DNA from: Actinoallomurus sp963850195
Lineage (GTDB): Bacteria; Actinomycetota; Actinomycetes; Streptosporangiales; Streptosporangiaceae
Assembly: GCA_963850195.1 (NCBI GenBank)
Contig: CAWKKD010000005.1
Coordinates: forward strand, 1,984,001-2,048,000
Reading direction: 5' to 3'
Length of the DNA stretch: 64,000 nucleotides
Shown: positions 47,760 through 57,526 of the stretch, piece after piece
Position numbering within the stretch: the stretch's first letter is position 1
How the letters are laid out: each line of letters begins with the position of its first letter
Translations under genes and position numbers: made by a program
The notes under the pieces: generated by a model
Told to the model about the DNA's origin: nothing
The model's database searches: none
The model's input: only the letters and a program-made list of their open reading frames with translations

Positions 47760-49082
47760 TTATCGTACCGATTCGGCGCTGCCGGTGAGGTGTTCTATGA
47801 GCAGCGACCGGAAGGCCGAAGACTCGCGCAGGTCGGGGCCGAAGATCTCGGTGACGGACAGGAGCGCGTCGACGATCGCGGCCGGGGTGTCGGCGTGCGC
47901 CACGGTGGCGTGCAGCGTCGCGGCGAGCGGGTCGTCCAGCTCGCGGGCGGTCCTCACGTGACGCATCCACGCCGCCACGCCCAGGGCGGCCCAGCGCGGC
48001 TCGGCGCCGGCCGCCAGCCGGTCGCGTACGACGCCCAGCAGCCTCGGCGGTAGCTTCTGCGAGCCGTCCATCGCGATCTGGGCGACGCGGTGCTTCAACG
48101 CCGGGTTGGCGAACCGCTCCAGCAGGGACGTCTTGTACGCCTCCAGGTCGAACCCGGACGGTACGGCGAGCGTCGGGCCCGCGTCCTCGTCCATGTAGCG
48201 GCGTACGACGTCGCCGAACTCCCCGATGGCGTCGGAGACGTAGCCCGTGCCGAGGTAGGCGAGCATCGAGTGGGCGCCGTTCAGCAGCCGCAGCTTCATC
48301 GTCTCGTACGGTGCGACGTCCGAGGTGAGGATCGCGCCCGCCCGCTCCCACGCGGGGCGGCCGGCGGCGAAGGCGTCCTCGATGACCCACTGGGTGAAGG
48401 GCTCGGTGACGACCGCGGCCTCATCGCGCACGCCGAGCAGGCGGGAGGCCTCGTCCAGGTCCTCCGGCGTGGTGGCCGGCACGATCCGGTCGACCATCGA
48501 GGAGGGGAACGTCACGTCGCAGGGGATCTCGACGCCGGCGCGCTCGGCGTACGAGCGGACCAGGCCGCGCAGGGCCTCGCCATTGGCGGTGAGATTGTCG
48601 CAACACAGCACCGTCACCGGCGCGTCGCGGCGTACGAGACCGGCGACGAGCCGGCCGATCACGGTACGCGGCGGTCGTCCGGCCAGGTCGAGGGCGATCT
48701 CCGGGTCGTCGAACCGCAGCCGTCCGGTCGCGGGATCGCGCCGATAGCCCTTCTCGGTGACGGTCAGCGAGACGACCCGTACCTCCGGATCACTCAACCG
48801 CGCGACCGTGTCCTCACCGGTCAGGACCTCGCGTACGGCGCCGACCACGCGTGCCGAGGCGCCGCCGGGGCCGCGCACCAGCACGCCGTAGAGCCCGTCC
48901 TGGGGCGTGAGGAGTTCGGCCACGGCCGCGCTGCGCTGGGTGATCCCGCAGATGCCCCAGCCGTCGCCGGCGTCCTCGGTGTAGACGGCCTGGTGGGCCC
49001 GGTGGAACGCGCCGATGCCTAGATGCACGAGGCCCACCGAGGACGGTACGTCCATCGGCCGGGTCGTCAGGGACAGCCGCAC
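47760..49082 (-). CDS. uxuB: D-mannonate oxidoreductase (fructuronate reductase) UxuB-like
   Basis: 440 aa, mannitol dehydrogenase family. GLVHLGIGAFHRAHQAVYTE (cofactor loop), TVTEKGY, NLTANGEALRGL, and active-site KLRLLNGAHSMLAYLG (Lys...Asn..His). It would interconvert fructuronate and mannonate. Last gene of the nine-gene uronate operon; GTG overlaps the operon frame with only 1 nt after the uxaA stop. Tagaturonate/altronate activity (UxaB-like) is also possible. Confidence 0.87.
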   Translation of the reverse strand: MRLSLTTRPMDVPSSVGLVHLGIGAFHRAHQAVYTEDAGDGWGICGITQRSAAVAELLTPQDGLYGVLVRGPGGASARVVGAVREVLTGEDTVARLSDPEVRVVSLTVTEKGYRRDPATGRLRFDDPEIALDLAGRPPRTVIGRLVAGLVRRDAPVTVLCCDNLTANGEALRGLVRSYAERAGVEIPCDVTFPSSMVDRIVPATTPEDLDEASRLLGVRDEAAVVTEPFTQWVIEDAFAAGRPAWERAGAILTSDVAPYETMKLRLLNGAHSMLAYLGTGYVSDAIGEFGDVVRRYMDEDAGPTLAVPSGFDLEAYKTSLLERFANPALKHRVAQIAMDGSQKLPPRLLGVVRDRLAAGAEPRWAALGVAAWMRHVRTARELDDPLAATLHATVAHADTPAAIVDALLSVTEIFGPDLRESSAFRSLLIEHLTGSAESVR

Positions 49083-49083
49083 G

Positions 49084-50517
49084 TCACATCACCGCCCCGA
49101 GCTGCCACGGCGCGAACTCCTCGTCGCCGAAGCCGAGCTCCTCGCTCGCGGTGAGGCGGCCCGACGCGACCTCCAGCACGAGGTCGAAGATCTTCTCGCC
49201 CAGCGCGGCCACCGAGATCTCGCCGTCGAGAATCGCACCGCAGTCGACGTCCATGTCCTCGGGCATCGCGCGGTAGACCTCCCGGTTGGTGGCGAGTTTC
49301 AGGCTCGGCGTGGGCCGGCAGCCGTACACCGAGCCGCGGCCGGTCGTGAAGCAGATCACGTTGGCGCCGCCGGCGACCTGGCCGGTCGCCGAGACCGGGT
49401 CGTACCCCGGGGTGTCCATGAACACGAAGCCGTGCTCGGTGACCGGCTCGGCGTACTCATAGACCGCGGTCAGCGGGGTCGTGCCGCCCTTGGCGACGGC
49501 GCCGAGCGACTTTTCCAGGATGGTCGTCAGGCCGCCGGCCTTGTTGCCCGGCGAGGGGTTGTTGTCCATCGACTCTGCGTAGGACTCCCACCAGCGGATG
49601 CGCTCCATCAGCCGCTCGCCGACCGCAGGAGAGACGGCGCGGCGCGTCAGCAGGTGCTCGGCGCCGTACACCTCGGGCGTCTCGGACAGGATCGCGGTGC
49701 CGCCGTGGCGTACGAGCAGGTCGGCGGCGGCGCCGAGGGCCGGGTTGGCGGTGATGCCGGAGTAACCGTCCGACCCGCCGCACTGCAGGCCGAGGACCAG
49801 CGACGAGGCCGGTACGGGCACGCGCGTGACGGCGTTCGCGGCGGGCAGCATCTCGCGGACGACCTCGACGCCCCGGCGTACGGTCGCGGAGGTGCCGCCG
49901 AGCTCCTGGATGGTCATGGTGGGCGTGCCGTCGGGCAGGTCGAACCCGGTGAGCTGGTTGACCTCGCAGCCGAGGCCGACGACGAGGATCGCGGCGAAGT
50001 TGGGGTGCCGGGCGTACCCGCTCAGGGTGCGCCGCAGCAGCCGGATGCCGTCGCCGTCCGACGCCATGCCGCAGCCCGTGCCGTGGGTCAGCGCCACGAC
50101 GCCGTCGACGTTGTCGAAGCCCTCGGTCGAGCAACGGCCGGCGATCATGCGCGCGACGCTCGCCGAGCAGTTCACCGAGGTCAGGATGCCGACGTAGTTG
50201 CGGGTGGCGACGCGCCCGTCCGGCCGCCGGTATCCCTGGAAGTGCGCGGGCGGATCGACCGGCTCGACGGGCCGTACGTCGGTGCCGAACTCATGCGACC
50301 GCGCACCCGAGCCCATCGCGAGGTTGTGCGTGTGGACATGCTCCCCCACCGCGATCGGCGCGGTGGTCACCCCGATGACCTGGCCGTACTTGTGGACCGG
50401 CGCGCCCGCGGGCAGGTCGCGTACGGCGACCTTGTGCCCGCGCGGCACGCCGGTGAGGTCGCGCAGGGCGACCGCCACGTCGTCCTCCGGCCGCAGCAGG
50501 AGGGTGTCACCAGTCAT
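49084..50517 (-). CDS. uxaA: Altronate dehydratase UxaA-like
   Basis: 477 aa. N-terminal SAF domain (VPRGHKVAVRDLPAGAPVHK) and UxaA core with GVVALTHGTGCGMAS, VVGLGCEVNQLTGF and LGLQCGGSDGYSGITANPAL, whose cysteines fit the metal site. Converts altronate to 2-keto-3-deoxygluconate. The ATG overlaps the manD stop by 11 nt. Related galactarate dehydratases are the main alternative. Confidence 0.88.
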   Translation of the reverse strand: MTGDTLLLRPEDDVAVALRDLTGVPRGHKVAVRDLPAGAPVHKYGQVIGVTTAPIAVGEHVHTHNLAMGSGARSHEFGTDVRPVEPVDPPAHFQGYRRPDGRVATRNYVGILTSVNCSASVARMIAGRCSTEGFDNVDGVVALTHGTGCGMASDGDGIRLLRRTLSGYARHPNFAAILVVGLGCEVNQLTGFDLPDGTPTMTIQELGGTSATVRRGVEVVREMLPAANAVTRVPVPASSLVLGLQCGGSDGYSGITANPALGAAADLLVRHGGTAILSETPEVYGAEHLLTRRAVSPAVGERLMERIRWWESYAESMDNNPSPGNKAGGLTTILEKSLGAVAKGGTTPLTAVYEYAEPVTEHGFVFMDTPGYDPVSATGQVAGGANVICFTTGRGSVYGCRPTPSLKLATNREVYRAMPEDMDVDCGAILDGEISVAALGEKIFDLVLEVASGRLTASEELGFGDEEFAPWQLGAVM

Positions 50518-51718
50518 GCACGGTCCCGTCCTCCAGGCGGTTGACCGGCAGGTACGCCTGCCGGTACGGGTACTCGGCGGCGGCCTCCTCGTCGATGTCC
50601 ACGCCCAGGCCGGGCTCCTCCGAGGGGTACATCAACCCGTCCTCGAACCGGTACGTGTGCGGGAAGACCGCGTTCGTCAGGTCGGTGTGGGTCATGTACT
50701 CCTGGATGCCGAAGTTGGGCACCGCGACGTCCACGTGCAGGCCCGCGGCCAGGCACACCGGCGACAGGTCCGTCGCGCCGTGCGACCCGGTGCGCACGTG
50801 GTACAGGTCGGCGAGGTCGAACACCCGGCGCAGGTGCGTGATCCCGCCGCCGTGCACGACGTCCATCCGGATGTAGTCGATGAGCTGCTCGGTCAGGAGC
50901 TGCTGGCAGTCCCAGATCGAGTTGTAGACCTCACCGGTCGCGATCGGCGTCGTGGTGTGCCGCCGGATCAGCCGGAAGCCCTCCTGCAGCTCCTCCGAGA
51001 TCGGGTCCTCGAGCCAGAACAGGCTGTACGGCTCGACGGCTTTGCCCAGGCGCGCCGCCTCGATCGGCGTCAGCCGGTGGTGGACGTCGTGGAGGAGGTC
51101 GAAGTCGTACCCGTAGCGTTCACGCACCGCCGCGAACAGGCCGGGGATGAAGTTGAGGTACTTCGGCGTCGACCAGGTCTCCTCGTCCGGCTGGGCACCC
51201 GCGATGGCGGGCTCGTAGTAGTCACGCCCACGGCCGACCCCGTAGATCTTCTCCAGGCCGGGCACGCCGACCTGGACGCGGACCGCGCGGTAGCCGCGCT
51301 CGAGGAACCGGCCGACCTCCTCGAGCACGTCCGGGATGGTCGCGCCGTTGGCGTGCCCGTACACCTTGACCGCGCTGCGCGACCTGCCGCCGATGAGCTG
51401 GTAGACGGGCATCCCGGCGGCCTTGCCCTTGATGTCCCACAGCGCGGTGTCGACGGCCGCGATCGCGGTCATCGTCACCGGCCCACGCCGCCAGTAGGCG
51501 CCCTTGTAGAGGTACTGCCAGGTGTCCTCGATCCGGTTCGGATCGCGGCCGATCAGGAGCTGGCAGACGTGGTCCTTCAGGTACGACGCGACGGCCAGCT
51601 CCCGGCCGTTGAGCGTCGCGTCACCGACGCCGGTCAGCCCGTCGTCGGTGGTGAGCTTCAGGGTGACGAAGTTGCGGTCCGGGCAGGTGACGATGACCTT
51701 CGCGTCGACGATCTTCAC
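50507..51718 (-). CDS. manD: D-mannonate dehydratase ManD (enolase superfamily)
   Basis: 403 aa. The barrel holds metal/catalytic segments DLLHDVHHRL, WLEDPISEE and IATGEVYNSIWD, and ends YLPVNRLEDGTVHDW as in the ManD/RspA group. Converts mannonate to KDG. GTG at 51718 overlaps the iolB stop (GTGA); translation from the longer frame is unlikely. Enolase-family dehydratases with other sugar-acid specificity are possible, but the neighbours favour mannonate. Confidence 0.9.
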   Translation of the reverse strand: MKIVDAKVIVTCPDRNFVTLKLTTDDGLTGVGDATLNGRELAVASYLKDHVCQLLIGRDPNRIEDTWQYLYKGAYWRRGPVTMTAIAAVDTALWDIKGKAAGMPVYQLIGGRSRSAVKVYGHANGATIPDVLEEVGRFLERGYRAVRVQVGVPGLEKIYGVGRGRDYYEPAIAGAQPDEETWSTPKYLNFIPGLFAAVRERYGYDFDLLHDVHHRLTPIEAARLGKAVEPYSLFWLEDPISEELQEGFRLIRRHTTTPIATGEVYNSIWDCQQLLTEQLIDYIRMDVVHGGGITHLRRVFDLADLYHVRTGSHGATDLSPVCLAAGLHVDVAVPNFGIQEYMTHTDLTNAVFPHTYRFEDGLMYPSEEPGLGVDIDEEAAAEYPYRQAYLPVNRLEDGTVHDW

Positions 51719-52455
51719 CCCGTTTGCACCCAGGCGTGAGCGGGGTCGAGATAGGGGATCATCTGGCGCCCCTCGCCGGCCATGACCCACAGGTAGCAGA
51801 GGGAGTAGCCGGGGGCGGCGACGACCGGGTGGTAGCCGGCCGGGATCGCCGCGACGTCGCCGTCACGGACCATGAAGCACTCCTCGCGATCGCCGTCGTA
51901 ACGGATCTGGACGCCGAAGCCACCGGCCGGGTCCAGCTTGAACAGGTAGACCTCCTCCAGTTTGACCTCTCGCGGCGGCTCGTGGGTGTCGTGCTTGTGC
52001 GGTGGGTAGCTCGACCAGTTGCCCGGCGGGTTGATCGTCTCGCCGAGCAGGAGGCGGCCGGCGTCGTCGCCGGGGCCGAGGATGGTGCGGACCGTACGCG
52101 ACCAGTTGGCGTCGCCGCGCTCGTCGACCTGCTGGTCGTCCGGGCCGATGATCCGGGTACGTCCCGGGGTGCCGTCGCCGAGCGGTGCGCTCGTGATGAC
52201 GATCTCGGCGGGGCCGCCGGAGGCGGTGAGGGTCAGCGGCGTGCCGGGCGCGGCGTAGATGGTGTGACCGGGGCCGTCGAAGACGTCCTCGCGCCCGCCG
52301 GCGGTGCCGATTCCCTCGACGTCGACGACGCCCGAGAGAACCACGGCGGCGATCTCGGCGTCACGGGTGAGCTCGAGGGTCTCGCCCTCGGCGAGGTCGG
52401 CCACCTCGAGTCCGATCAGCTCGGTCTCCTTGCCCGGGGTCAGCAGCGCTTTCAA
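51715..52455 (-). CDS. iolB: IolB/KduI-like cupin isomerase
   Basis: 246 aa, 5-deoxyglucuronate isomerase family (bicupin). Metal ligands are visible in PPHKHDTHEPP, LEEVYLF and IPAGYHPVV. IolB normally acts in myo-inositol catabolism, but no other iol gene is here; it sits between permease and manD genes, so it may isomerise a hexuronate. TTG start with AGGAGAG, overlapping the permease stop as TTGA. Confidence 0.85.
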   Translation of the reverse strand: MKALLTPGKETELIGLEVADLAEGETLELTRDAEIAAVVLSGVVDVEGIGTAGGREDVFDGPGHTIYAAPGTPLTLTASGGPAEIVITSAPLGDGTPGRTRIIGPDDQQVDERGDANWSRTVRTILGPGDDAGRLLLGETINPPGNWSSYPPHKHDTHEPPREVKLEEVYLFKLDPAGGFGVQIRYDGDREECFMVRDGDVAAIPAGYHPVVAAPGYSLCYLWVMAGEGRQMIPYLDPAHAWVQTG

Positions 52456-53279
52456 TCTCTCTCCTTGATCTGGGTGACGAGCTGGGTGGGGTTGACGAAG
52501 CGCAGCGCCGCGACGAGCAGCACCAGCATGGACAGGGTGTAGAGGACCGCCATCGCGTCGATCTCCTGCTGGGCGCGGATGCCCGCCGCGGAGACCGAGT
52601 AGTAGAGGGCGACGACGAGCGTCTGGCTGTCGGGGCCCGCGGTGAGGAACGTCAGCTCGAACATCCCCACCGTACGCACCAGAACGAGGATCGCGGCGGC
52701 GAGCATGCCGGGGACCAGCAGCGGGCCGAGGATCCCGGTGAAGATCACTCGGGTACGTGCGCCGCACATGCGCGCCGCGGACTCGATCTTCGGGTCGATC
52801 TGCTCGATGAACGGCGTCATGACCAGGATCACGAACGGCACGGCCGGGACGAGGTTGGCCAGGATGACGCCGGTGAGAGTGCCGGCCAGGTGGAACTTGT
52901 AGAGCACGGTCGCGAGCGGCACGCCGTACGTGATCGGCGGGATCAGGATCGGCAGCAGGAACGCCACCATCAACACCCGCTTGCCGGGGAAGACACGACG
53001 GGCCAGCGCGTACGCGGCGGGCACGCCGACGAGCAGGGAGACGACCACCACGGCCAGCGCGACCTCGAGCGTCACGGTGAGCACGCCGCCGAGGTCGAAC
53101 TCCCGCCACGTCGTGCCGTACCAGCGGCTCGTCCAGCCCTGCGGCAGCCAGCCGCCGAACCACCGGGTGCCGAAGGAGTCGACGACCACCGCACCGACCA
53201 CGCCGAGCAGAATCAGGAGGAAGAACGCGACCGCGCCCCAGACGATCCACGCGCCGGGCCGCAGGGTGAGACGCCTCAT
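52452..53279 (-). CDS. ABC transporter permease (second)
   Basis: 275 aa, six predicted helices, with the MalG-type cytoplasmic EAA loop ESAARMCGARTRVIFTGILG. It pairs with the permease upstream for uronate import. ATG overlaps the preceding stop (ATGA); its own stop overlaps the iolB start. Confidence 0.9.
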   Translation of the reverse strand: MRRLTLRPGAWIVWGAVAFFLLILLGVVGAVVVDSFGTRWFGGWLPQGWTSRWYGTTWREFDLGGVLTVTLEVALAVVVVSLLVGVPAAYALARRVFPGKRVLMVAFLLPILIPPITYGVPLATVLYKFHLAGTLTGVILANLVPAVPFVILVMTPFIEQIDPKIESAARMCGARTRVIFTGILGPLLVPGMLAAAILVLVRTVGMFELTFLTAGPDSQTLVVALYYSVSAAGIRAQQEIDAMAVLYTLSMLVLLVAALRFVNPTQLVTQIKERD

Positions 53280-54196
53280 CCCTTGCCTCCCGTCGCGCCG
53301 CGGTACAGCCGGGACCGCCAGCCGAGCACGACCCCGATCACGATCAGCTCGACGGCGCCCATGATCATCGCGATCGCCGAGGCCATTGAGTAGTCGTACT
53401 GCTCGAAGGCGGCGTGGAAGGCCGCGATGGAGATCACCCGGGTCTGGCCGGCCGGGTCGCCGACCATGATCGCCGAGGGGAAGACCGAGAAGGCCAGCAC
53501 GAAGGACAGGCAGAACGTGATGCCCAGACCCGGCGCCAGCAGCGGCAGCGTGATGTGCCGGAACCGCTGCCACCAGCCCGCGCCGAGCGTCGCCGCGGCG
53601 CGATCGAGCGCCGGGTCGATCCCGGTCAGGTACGACAGAGTGAGCAGGAACGCGAACGGGAAACCGGTGATGACCAGCGAGAACAGCACGCCCCAGTAGT
53701 TGTGCGTGAGGCGCACCGGATGGTCGGTCAGGCCGATGGACATCAGCGCGCGGTTCAGCCAGCCGGTCGGGCCCATGAAGGCCAGCAGGCCCTCGGCGGT
53801 GAGGACCGTGCCCAGCGTGATGGGCACCACGAGGATCGTGGTGATGGTCCGCTTGCCGCGGAACCGCCCGCGCATCCGGTACGCGATCGGCACCGAGGCC
53901 AGCACGTTGAACAGCGCGGCGGGCAGGCCTATCTTCAGCGTGGTCCAGATCGTGTCGCGGAGGTACGGGTCGCCGAAGAAGTTCCGGTAGTCGGCGAACG
54001 GCCCGGTCCCGTAGTGCTTCACCGCGTCCGAGTTCGGCTGCGGCTGGAAGGAGAGCTGCAGCCCGTACACAAACGGATAGATGAACAGCGCCACGATGAA
54101 GATCACGGCCGGCAGCAGGAGCAGCAGCGTACGGTCGAGGCCGCGCTCGGCTAGGCGGTGCCGGAGCGCGATCCGCGGCGCCGCCGCGGTGGCCAT
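53276..54196 (-). CDS. ABC transporter permease (first)
   Basis: 306 aa; MalF/UgpA-like with about six helices and the EAA-type loop DRAAATLGAGWWQRFRHITL. ATG immediately follows the ATPase stop. Together with the second permease, ATPase and solute-binding protein it makes one importer. Confidence 0.9.
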   Translation of the reverse strand: MATAAAPRIALRHRLAERGLDRTLLLLLPAVIFIVALFIYPFVYGLQLSFQPQPNSDAVKHYGTGPFADYRNFFGDPYLRDTIWTTLKIGLPAALFNVLASVPIAYRMRGRFRGKRTITTILVVPITLGTVLTAEGLLAFMGPTGWLNRALMSIGLTDHPVRLTHNYWGVLFSLVITGFPFAFLLTLSYLTGIDPALDRAAATLGAGWWQRFRHITLPLLAPGLGITFCLSFVLAFSVFPSAIMVGDPAGQTRVISIAAFHAAFEQYDYSMASAIAMIMGAVELIVIGVVLGWRSRLYRGATGGKG

Positions 54197-55270
54197 CTAG
54201 GCCACCTCCTCGGGCGCGGCCGGGCTGCTCGCCGCGAACACCAGCACGCGCTCCGGCGGCACCGAGACGGTGACCTCGTCGCCCGGCGCCAGCCTCGCGT
54301 CGGCGCGGACGTACAGCGCGGAGCCGCCGGCCGTACGCGCCTGGATCGCCTGCTCGCGGCCCTGGTACTCGACGACCTCGACGGTGACCGGGAGGGCGTT
54401 GGGCCCGTCGCCGACCGTGAAGTCCTCCGGCCGGATGGCGGCCACCGCGACGTCGCCGAGCTCCTCGCGGCGGGTGCCGGTCAGCTCGCCGAGCACGACG
54501 CTCGACCCGTCGACCGAGGTCACCGGGAGTTCCAGCTCGTTGCGGTAGCCCATGAACCCGGCCACGAACCGGTTCGCGGGGTCGGCGTAGACCTCCTCGG
54601 GCGTGCCGACCTGCTGGACCCGGCCCTCCCTGAGCAGGACGAGCCGATCGGCGAGTGAGAGCGCCTCCTCCTGGTCGTGCGTCACATAGACCGTGGTCAG
54701 CCCGAGCGTCTGGTGGATCCGCTTGATCTCGGTCCGCATCTCGAGCCGAAGTTTGGCGTCGAGGTTCGACAGCGGCTCGTCCATCAGGACGAGGGCCGGC
54801 TCCATCACGATCGCGCGGGCGATCGCGACGCGCTGCTGCTGCCCGCCGGACAGCTGCGCGGGGAACTTGTCCGCGTGCTCGGTGAGCTGGACGAGGGTCA
54901 GCGCCTCGTCCACGCGCCGCCGTGCCTCGGCCTTGGCCGTACGCGCCATCTTCAGGCCGAAGCCGATGTTGGCGCGCACCGTCATGTGCGGGAAGAGCGC
55001 GTAGTTCTGGAAGACCATCCCGAAGCCGCGCTGCTCAGGCGGTACGACGTCGATCCGGCGGTCGTCGAGGCGTATCTCGCCGCCGGTCAGCGGCAGCAGG
55101 CCCGCCAGGCAGTTCAGCGCGGTCGACTTCCCGCAGCCGGACGGGCCGAGCAGCGCCACGAACTCGCCGCCCTTGATGGTCAGGTCCAGCCCGTCCAGCG
55201 CGAGGGTGTCCCCGAAACCGCGGCTCACATGGTCGAGCCGCAGCTCCGAGATCCTGGTGGCCGGACTCAC
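54197..55270 (-). CDS. ABC transporter ATPase (MalK/UgpC or PotA type)
   Basis: 357 aa. Walker A LLGPSGCGKSTALNCL, Q-loop FQNYALFP, signature LSGGQQQRVAIARAI, Walker B ALVLMDEPLSN, switch THDQEEAL, then a C-terminal TOBE regulatory region (RPEDFTV...). GTG at 55270 overlaps the solute-binding protein stop (GTGA). Confidence 0.95.
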   Translation of the reverse strand: MSPATRISELRLDHVSRGFGDTLALDGLDLTIKGGEFVALLGPSGCGKSTALNCLAGLLPLTGGEIRLDDRRIDVVPPEQRGFGMVFQNYALFPHMTVRANIGFGLKMARTAKAEARRRVDEALTLVQLTEHADKFPAQLSGGQQQRVAIARAIVMEPALVLMDEPLSNLDAKLRLEMRTEIKRIHQTLGLTTVYVTHDQEEALSLADRLVLLREGRVQQVGTPEEVYADPANRFVAGFMGYRNELELPVTSVDGSSVVLGELTGTRREELGDVAVAAIRPEDFTVGDGPNALPVTVEVVEYQGREQAIQARTAGGSALYVRADARLAPGDEVTVSVPPERVLVFAASSPAAPEEVA

Positions 55271-56466
55271 TTGTGCACCTTCCCGCCGCCGACCGTACGG
55301 TCCCACTGATCGAACGCCGCGACCTGCTGCTGCGCCGGAAGCGACGTCTCCTTGGGGAGGTTCTGGATCCAGGCGTCGTACTCCGGGCGGCCGAACTGCT
55401 TGATCACCTGCTGCGACTTCGGCGGGGCCATCGCCAGGGTCACGCCGTTCACGGCCGGGCCCGGGTAGAAGTAGCCGGTGTCGTAGGCCTTGGCCTGCTG
55501 CTGCGGCGTGAGCATCGACTTGATCAGCTGGATGTCCGCGGACAGCACGTCGGCGGACACGCCGCGCGGGATCACGGCGTACTGGGCGTCGGTCACCCAG
55601 TGCGTGCCCTTGAGGTAGGCGACCTTGTCACCGGCCGGCACCTGGCCGAGGGCTCGCGGGTTGATGTCCCAGCCGGTCGTGGTGGCGACGATGTCGGCCG
55701 ACCCGTTGGCGAGGTTCGCCATCGTCTCGGACGTCTTCGACGGGTAGTAGTCGATGTACTTGCCCAGCTCCTGGAGGTAGGCCCAGGACTTGGTCCAGCC
55801 GGCCTTGGGGTCCTGCGGGTTCGTGTCGCCGAGGAGGTAGGGCAGGCCCATCATGAAGGTACGGCCGGGGCCCGAGTTGGCGGGCCGCGCGTACTGGAAC
55901 TTCTTCGGGTGGGCCTTGGCCCAGGCCAGGAGCTCGTCGGTCGTCGCCGGCGGCTTGGCGACCTTCTGCGGGTTGTACTCGATGAGCGGGCCCGAGGGGT
56001 AGTAGACGAGCTCGACGCCGTGTCCCTGCGCGAGCTCCTGCATCTTGGCCGCGGGGGGGAGGTAGTTCGGGTCGCCGATCCGGCTCGAGTAGTCGTCGGT
56101 CTTGACCCAGAGGTTCTGGTCGATGCCCGCGGCGAGGCCGTCGGTGCCGGTCAGCACGAGCCCGATCTGCACCTGCCCGGCGCTCTGCTGCGCCTTGATC
56201 TTGCCGGGCAGCTCCGGCGCGGTGGCCTTGGTGTAGGTCACCTTCTTGATCACGCTCGAGTGGGCCTTCACGAACTCGTCGATCATCCCCTGGGTGAGCT
56301 GGAGGTTGCCCGCCACGTCGATGATGTTGAGGGTGACGGCCTTCTTCGGGTTGTCGGGCACCTGGTTCGGGGCGACGTCCTTGGCACCGCCACCGGAGTT
56401 CGGCGAGCCGCACGCACCGGCGGCCAGGACGAACACCGTCGCGAGGCACCACTTCTTCGCGCGCAT
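55267..56466 (-). CDS. ABC transporter solute-binding lipoprotein
   Basis: 399 aa, secreted. Lipobox LAAGACGSP near residue 19, then a family-1-type binding fold (GKIKAQQSAGQVQIGLVLTG, NLWVKTDDYSSRIGDPNYLP). ATG with AAGGGA. It begins 17 nt after the LacI gene, the second gene of the operon. The ligand is inferred, not shown, to be a uronate or oligouronide. Confidence 0.92.
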   Translation of the reverse strand: MRAKKWCLATVFVLAAGACGSPNSGGGAKDVAPNQVPDNPKKAVTLNIIDVAGNLQLTQGMIDEFVKAHSSVIKKVTYTKATAPELPGKIKAQQSAGQVQIGLVLTGTDGLAAGIDQNLWVKTDDYSSRIGDPNYLPPAAKMQELAQGHGVELVYYPSGPLIEYNPQKVAKPPATTDELLAWAKAHPKKFQYARPANSGPGRTFMMGLPYLLGDTNPQDPKAGWTKSWAYLQELGKYIDYYPSKTSETMANLANGSADIVATTTGWDINPRALGQVPAGDKVAYLKGTHWVTDAQYAVIPRGVSADVLSADIQLIKSMLTPQQQAKAYDTGYFYPGPAVNGVTLAMAPPKSQQVIKQFGRPEYDAWIQNLPKETSLPAQQQVAAFDQWDRTVGGGKVHK

Positions 56467-56483
56467 TGGGGACTTCCCTTCAG

Positions 56484-57473
56484 TCATTCTTGGACGGGAA
56501 CGGCGGTCGATGCCCGCACGATCAGCTGGCATTCGAGTTCCCGGCGGAGCTCCCCCGTGTCGGCGCCGGTTACGGTCAGGAGGTTGACGAGCAGGTCGAC
56601 GGACGCTCGACCCGCACGTTCGTTCTGCATCGCCACAGTGGTGAGCGACGGGGTGGCCATGCCCGCCATCGGGATGTCGTCGAAGCCGACGACGCTCACG
56701 CGGCCCGGCACCGAGATGCCGCGGTCGGCCAGCCGGGCCAGCACCCCGAGTGCCATGAGGTCGTTGTAGGCGATGATCGCCGTGACGTTCTCGGCGATCG
56801 CCAGGTCGGCCGCGTGCGGGCCGCCCTCGAACCTCGGGGCGAACGGCCCCAGCTCGACGACCTCCATGCCGTACCTGGTCGACCGGCGCAGCCCGCGACG
56901 GCGCTCCCGGTTGGACCACGAGGCGCGCGGCCCCGTCAGGTAGGCGACCCTGCGGTGGCCCAGCGCGGCCAGGTGGTCGATCGCCTGGCGCATGCCGCCC
57001 GCCGCGTCCATGAGCACCGCGGGCTGGTCGCCCGCCTGCCGATTGATGAAGACCAGCGGCGTGCCGACGACGCGGTCGAGCTGGTCCGCCGACATCCGCG
57101 AGGAGCACAGGATCACGCCGTCGACCTGCTTGGCCATCGCCTGGACGAGGCCCATCTCCTCGGCGGCGTTCTCGTCGCAGTCGGCCAGGAAGACCGCGTA
57201 GTCCGCCTCGCGCGCCCGGGACTGGATCCCCTTGAGCACGGTCGGGAAGAAGGGGTTGGACAGGTCGGGGACGATCACACCGAGGTTGCCGGTACGGCCG
57301 GTGATCAGGCCTCGAGCGGCGCGGTTCGGCCGGTAGCCGAGGTGCTCCGCGGTCGCGAGTACGTGCAGCCTCGTCTCCTCGCGCACCATCTCCGGCACGG
57401 TGAACGCGCGGGAGACGGTCGACACCGAGACTCCGGCCTCACGAGCGACGTCCTGAATGGTTACCGGCACCAC
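56484..57473 (-). CDS. LacI-family repressor of the uronate operon
   Basis: 329 aa. HTH TIQDVAREAGVSVSTVSRAF and hinge GYRPNRAARGLITGRTGNLG are canonical; the rest is a periplasmic-binding effector domain. First gene of the operon, so it likely controls itself and all downstream genes. Two adjacent GTGs (57473, 57470) compete; AAGGAG favours the second. An operator candidate lies 29 nt upstream. Confidence 0.95.
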   Translation of the reverse strand: MVPVTIQDVAREAGVSVSTVSRAFTVPEMVREETRLHVLATAEHLGYRPNRAARGLITGRTGNLGVIVPDLSNPFFPTVLKGIQSRAREADYAVFLADCDENAAEEMGLVQAMAKQVDGVILCSSRMSADQLDRVVGTPLVFINRQAGDQPAVLMDAAGGMRQAIDHLAALGHRRVAYLTGPRASWSNRERRRGLRRSTRYGMEVVELGPFAPRFEGGPHAADLAIAENVTAIIAYNDLMALGVLARLADRGISVPGRVSVVGFDDIPMAGMATPSLTTVAMQNERAGRASVDLLVNLLTVTGADTGELRRELECQLIVRASTAVPVQE

Positions 57474-57501
57474 GACTCCTTGATTCCGATTGAGTGAAAC
57501 T

Positions 57502-57517
57502 CTGCAATCGTTTGCAG
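57502..57517. promoter_or_regulatory. LacI-type operator
   Basis: CTGCAATCGTTTGCAG, a 16-bp near-perfect palindrome around a central CG with one mismatch, the classical LacI/GalR operator form. It sits just downstream of the predicted transcription start, so repression would be by blocking initiation or elongation. Confidence 0.8.
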
Positions 57518-57526
57518 TGCCGGGTC

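Noticed and set aside
49015..50544. 509-residue plus-strand frame opposite uxaA
   Set aside because: Antisense to uxaA, whose family motifs are clear.
51715..53250. A 511-residue fused frame covering the permease and IolB region
   Set aside because: Only the last part reads as IolB; the preceding frame is a shadow of the permease, and the TTG at 52455 with AGGAGAG is the true start.
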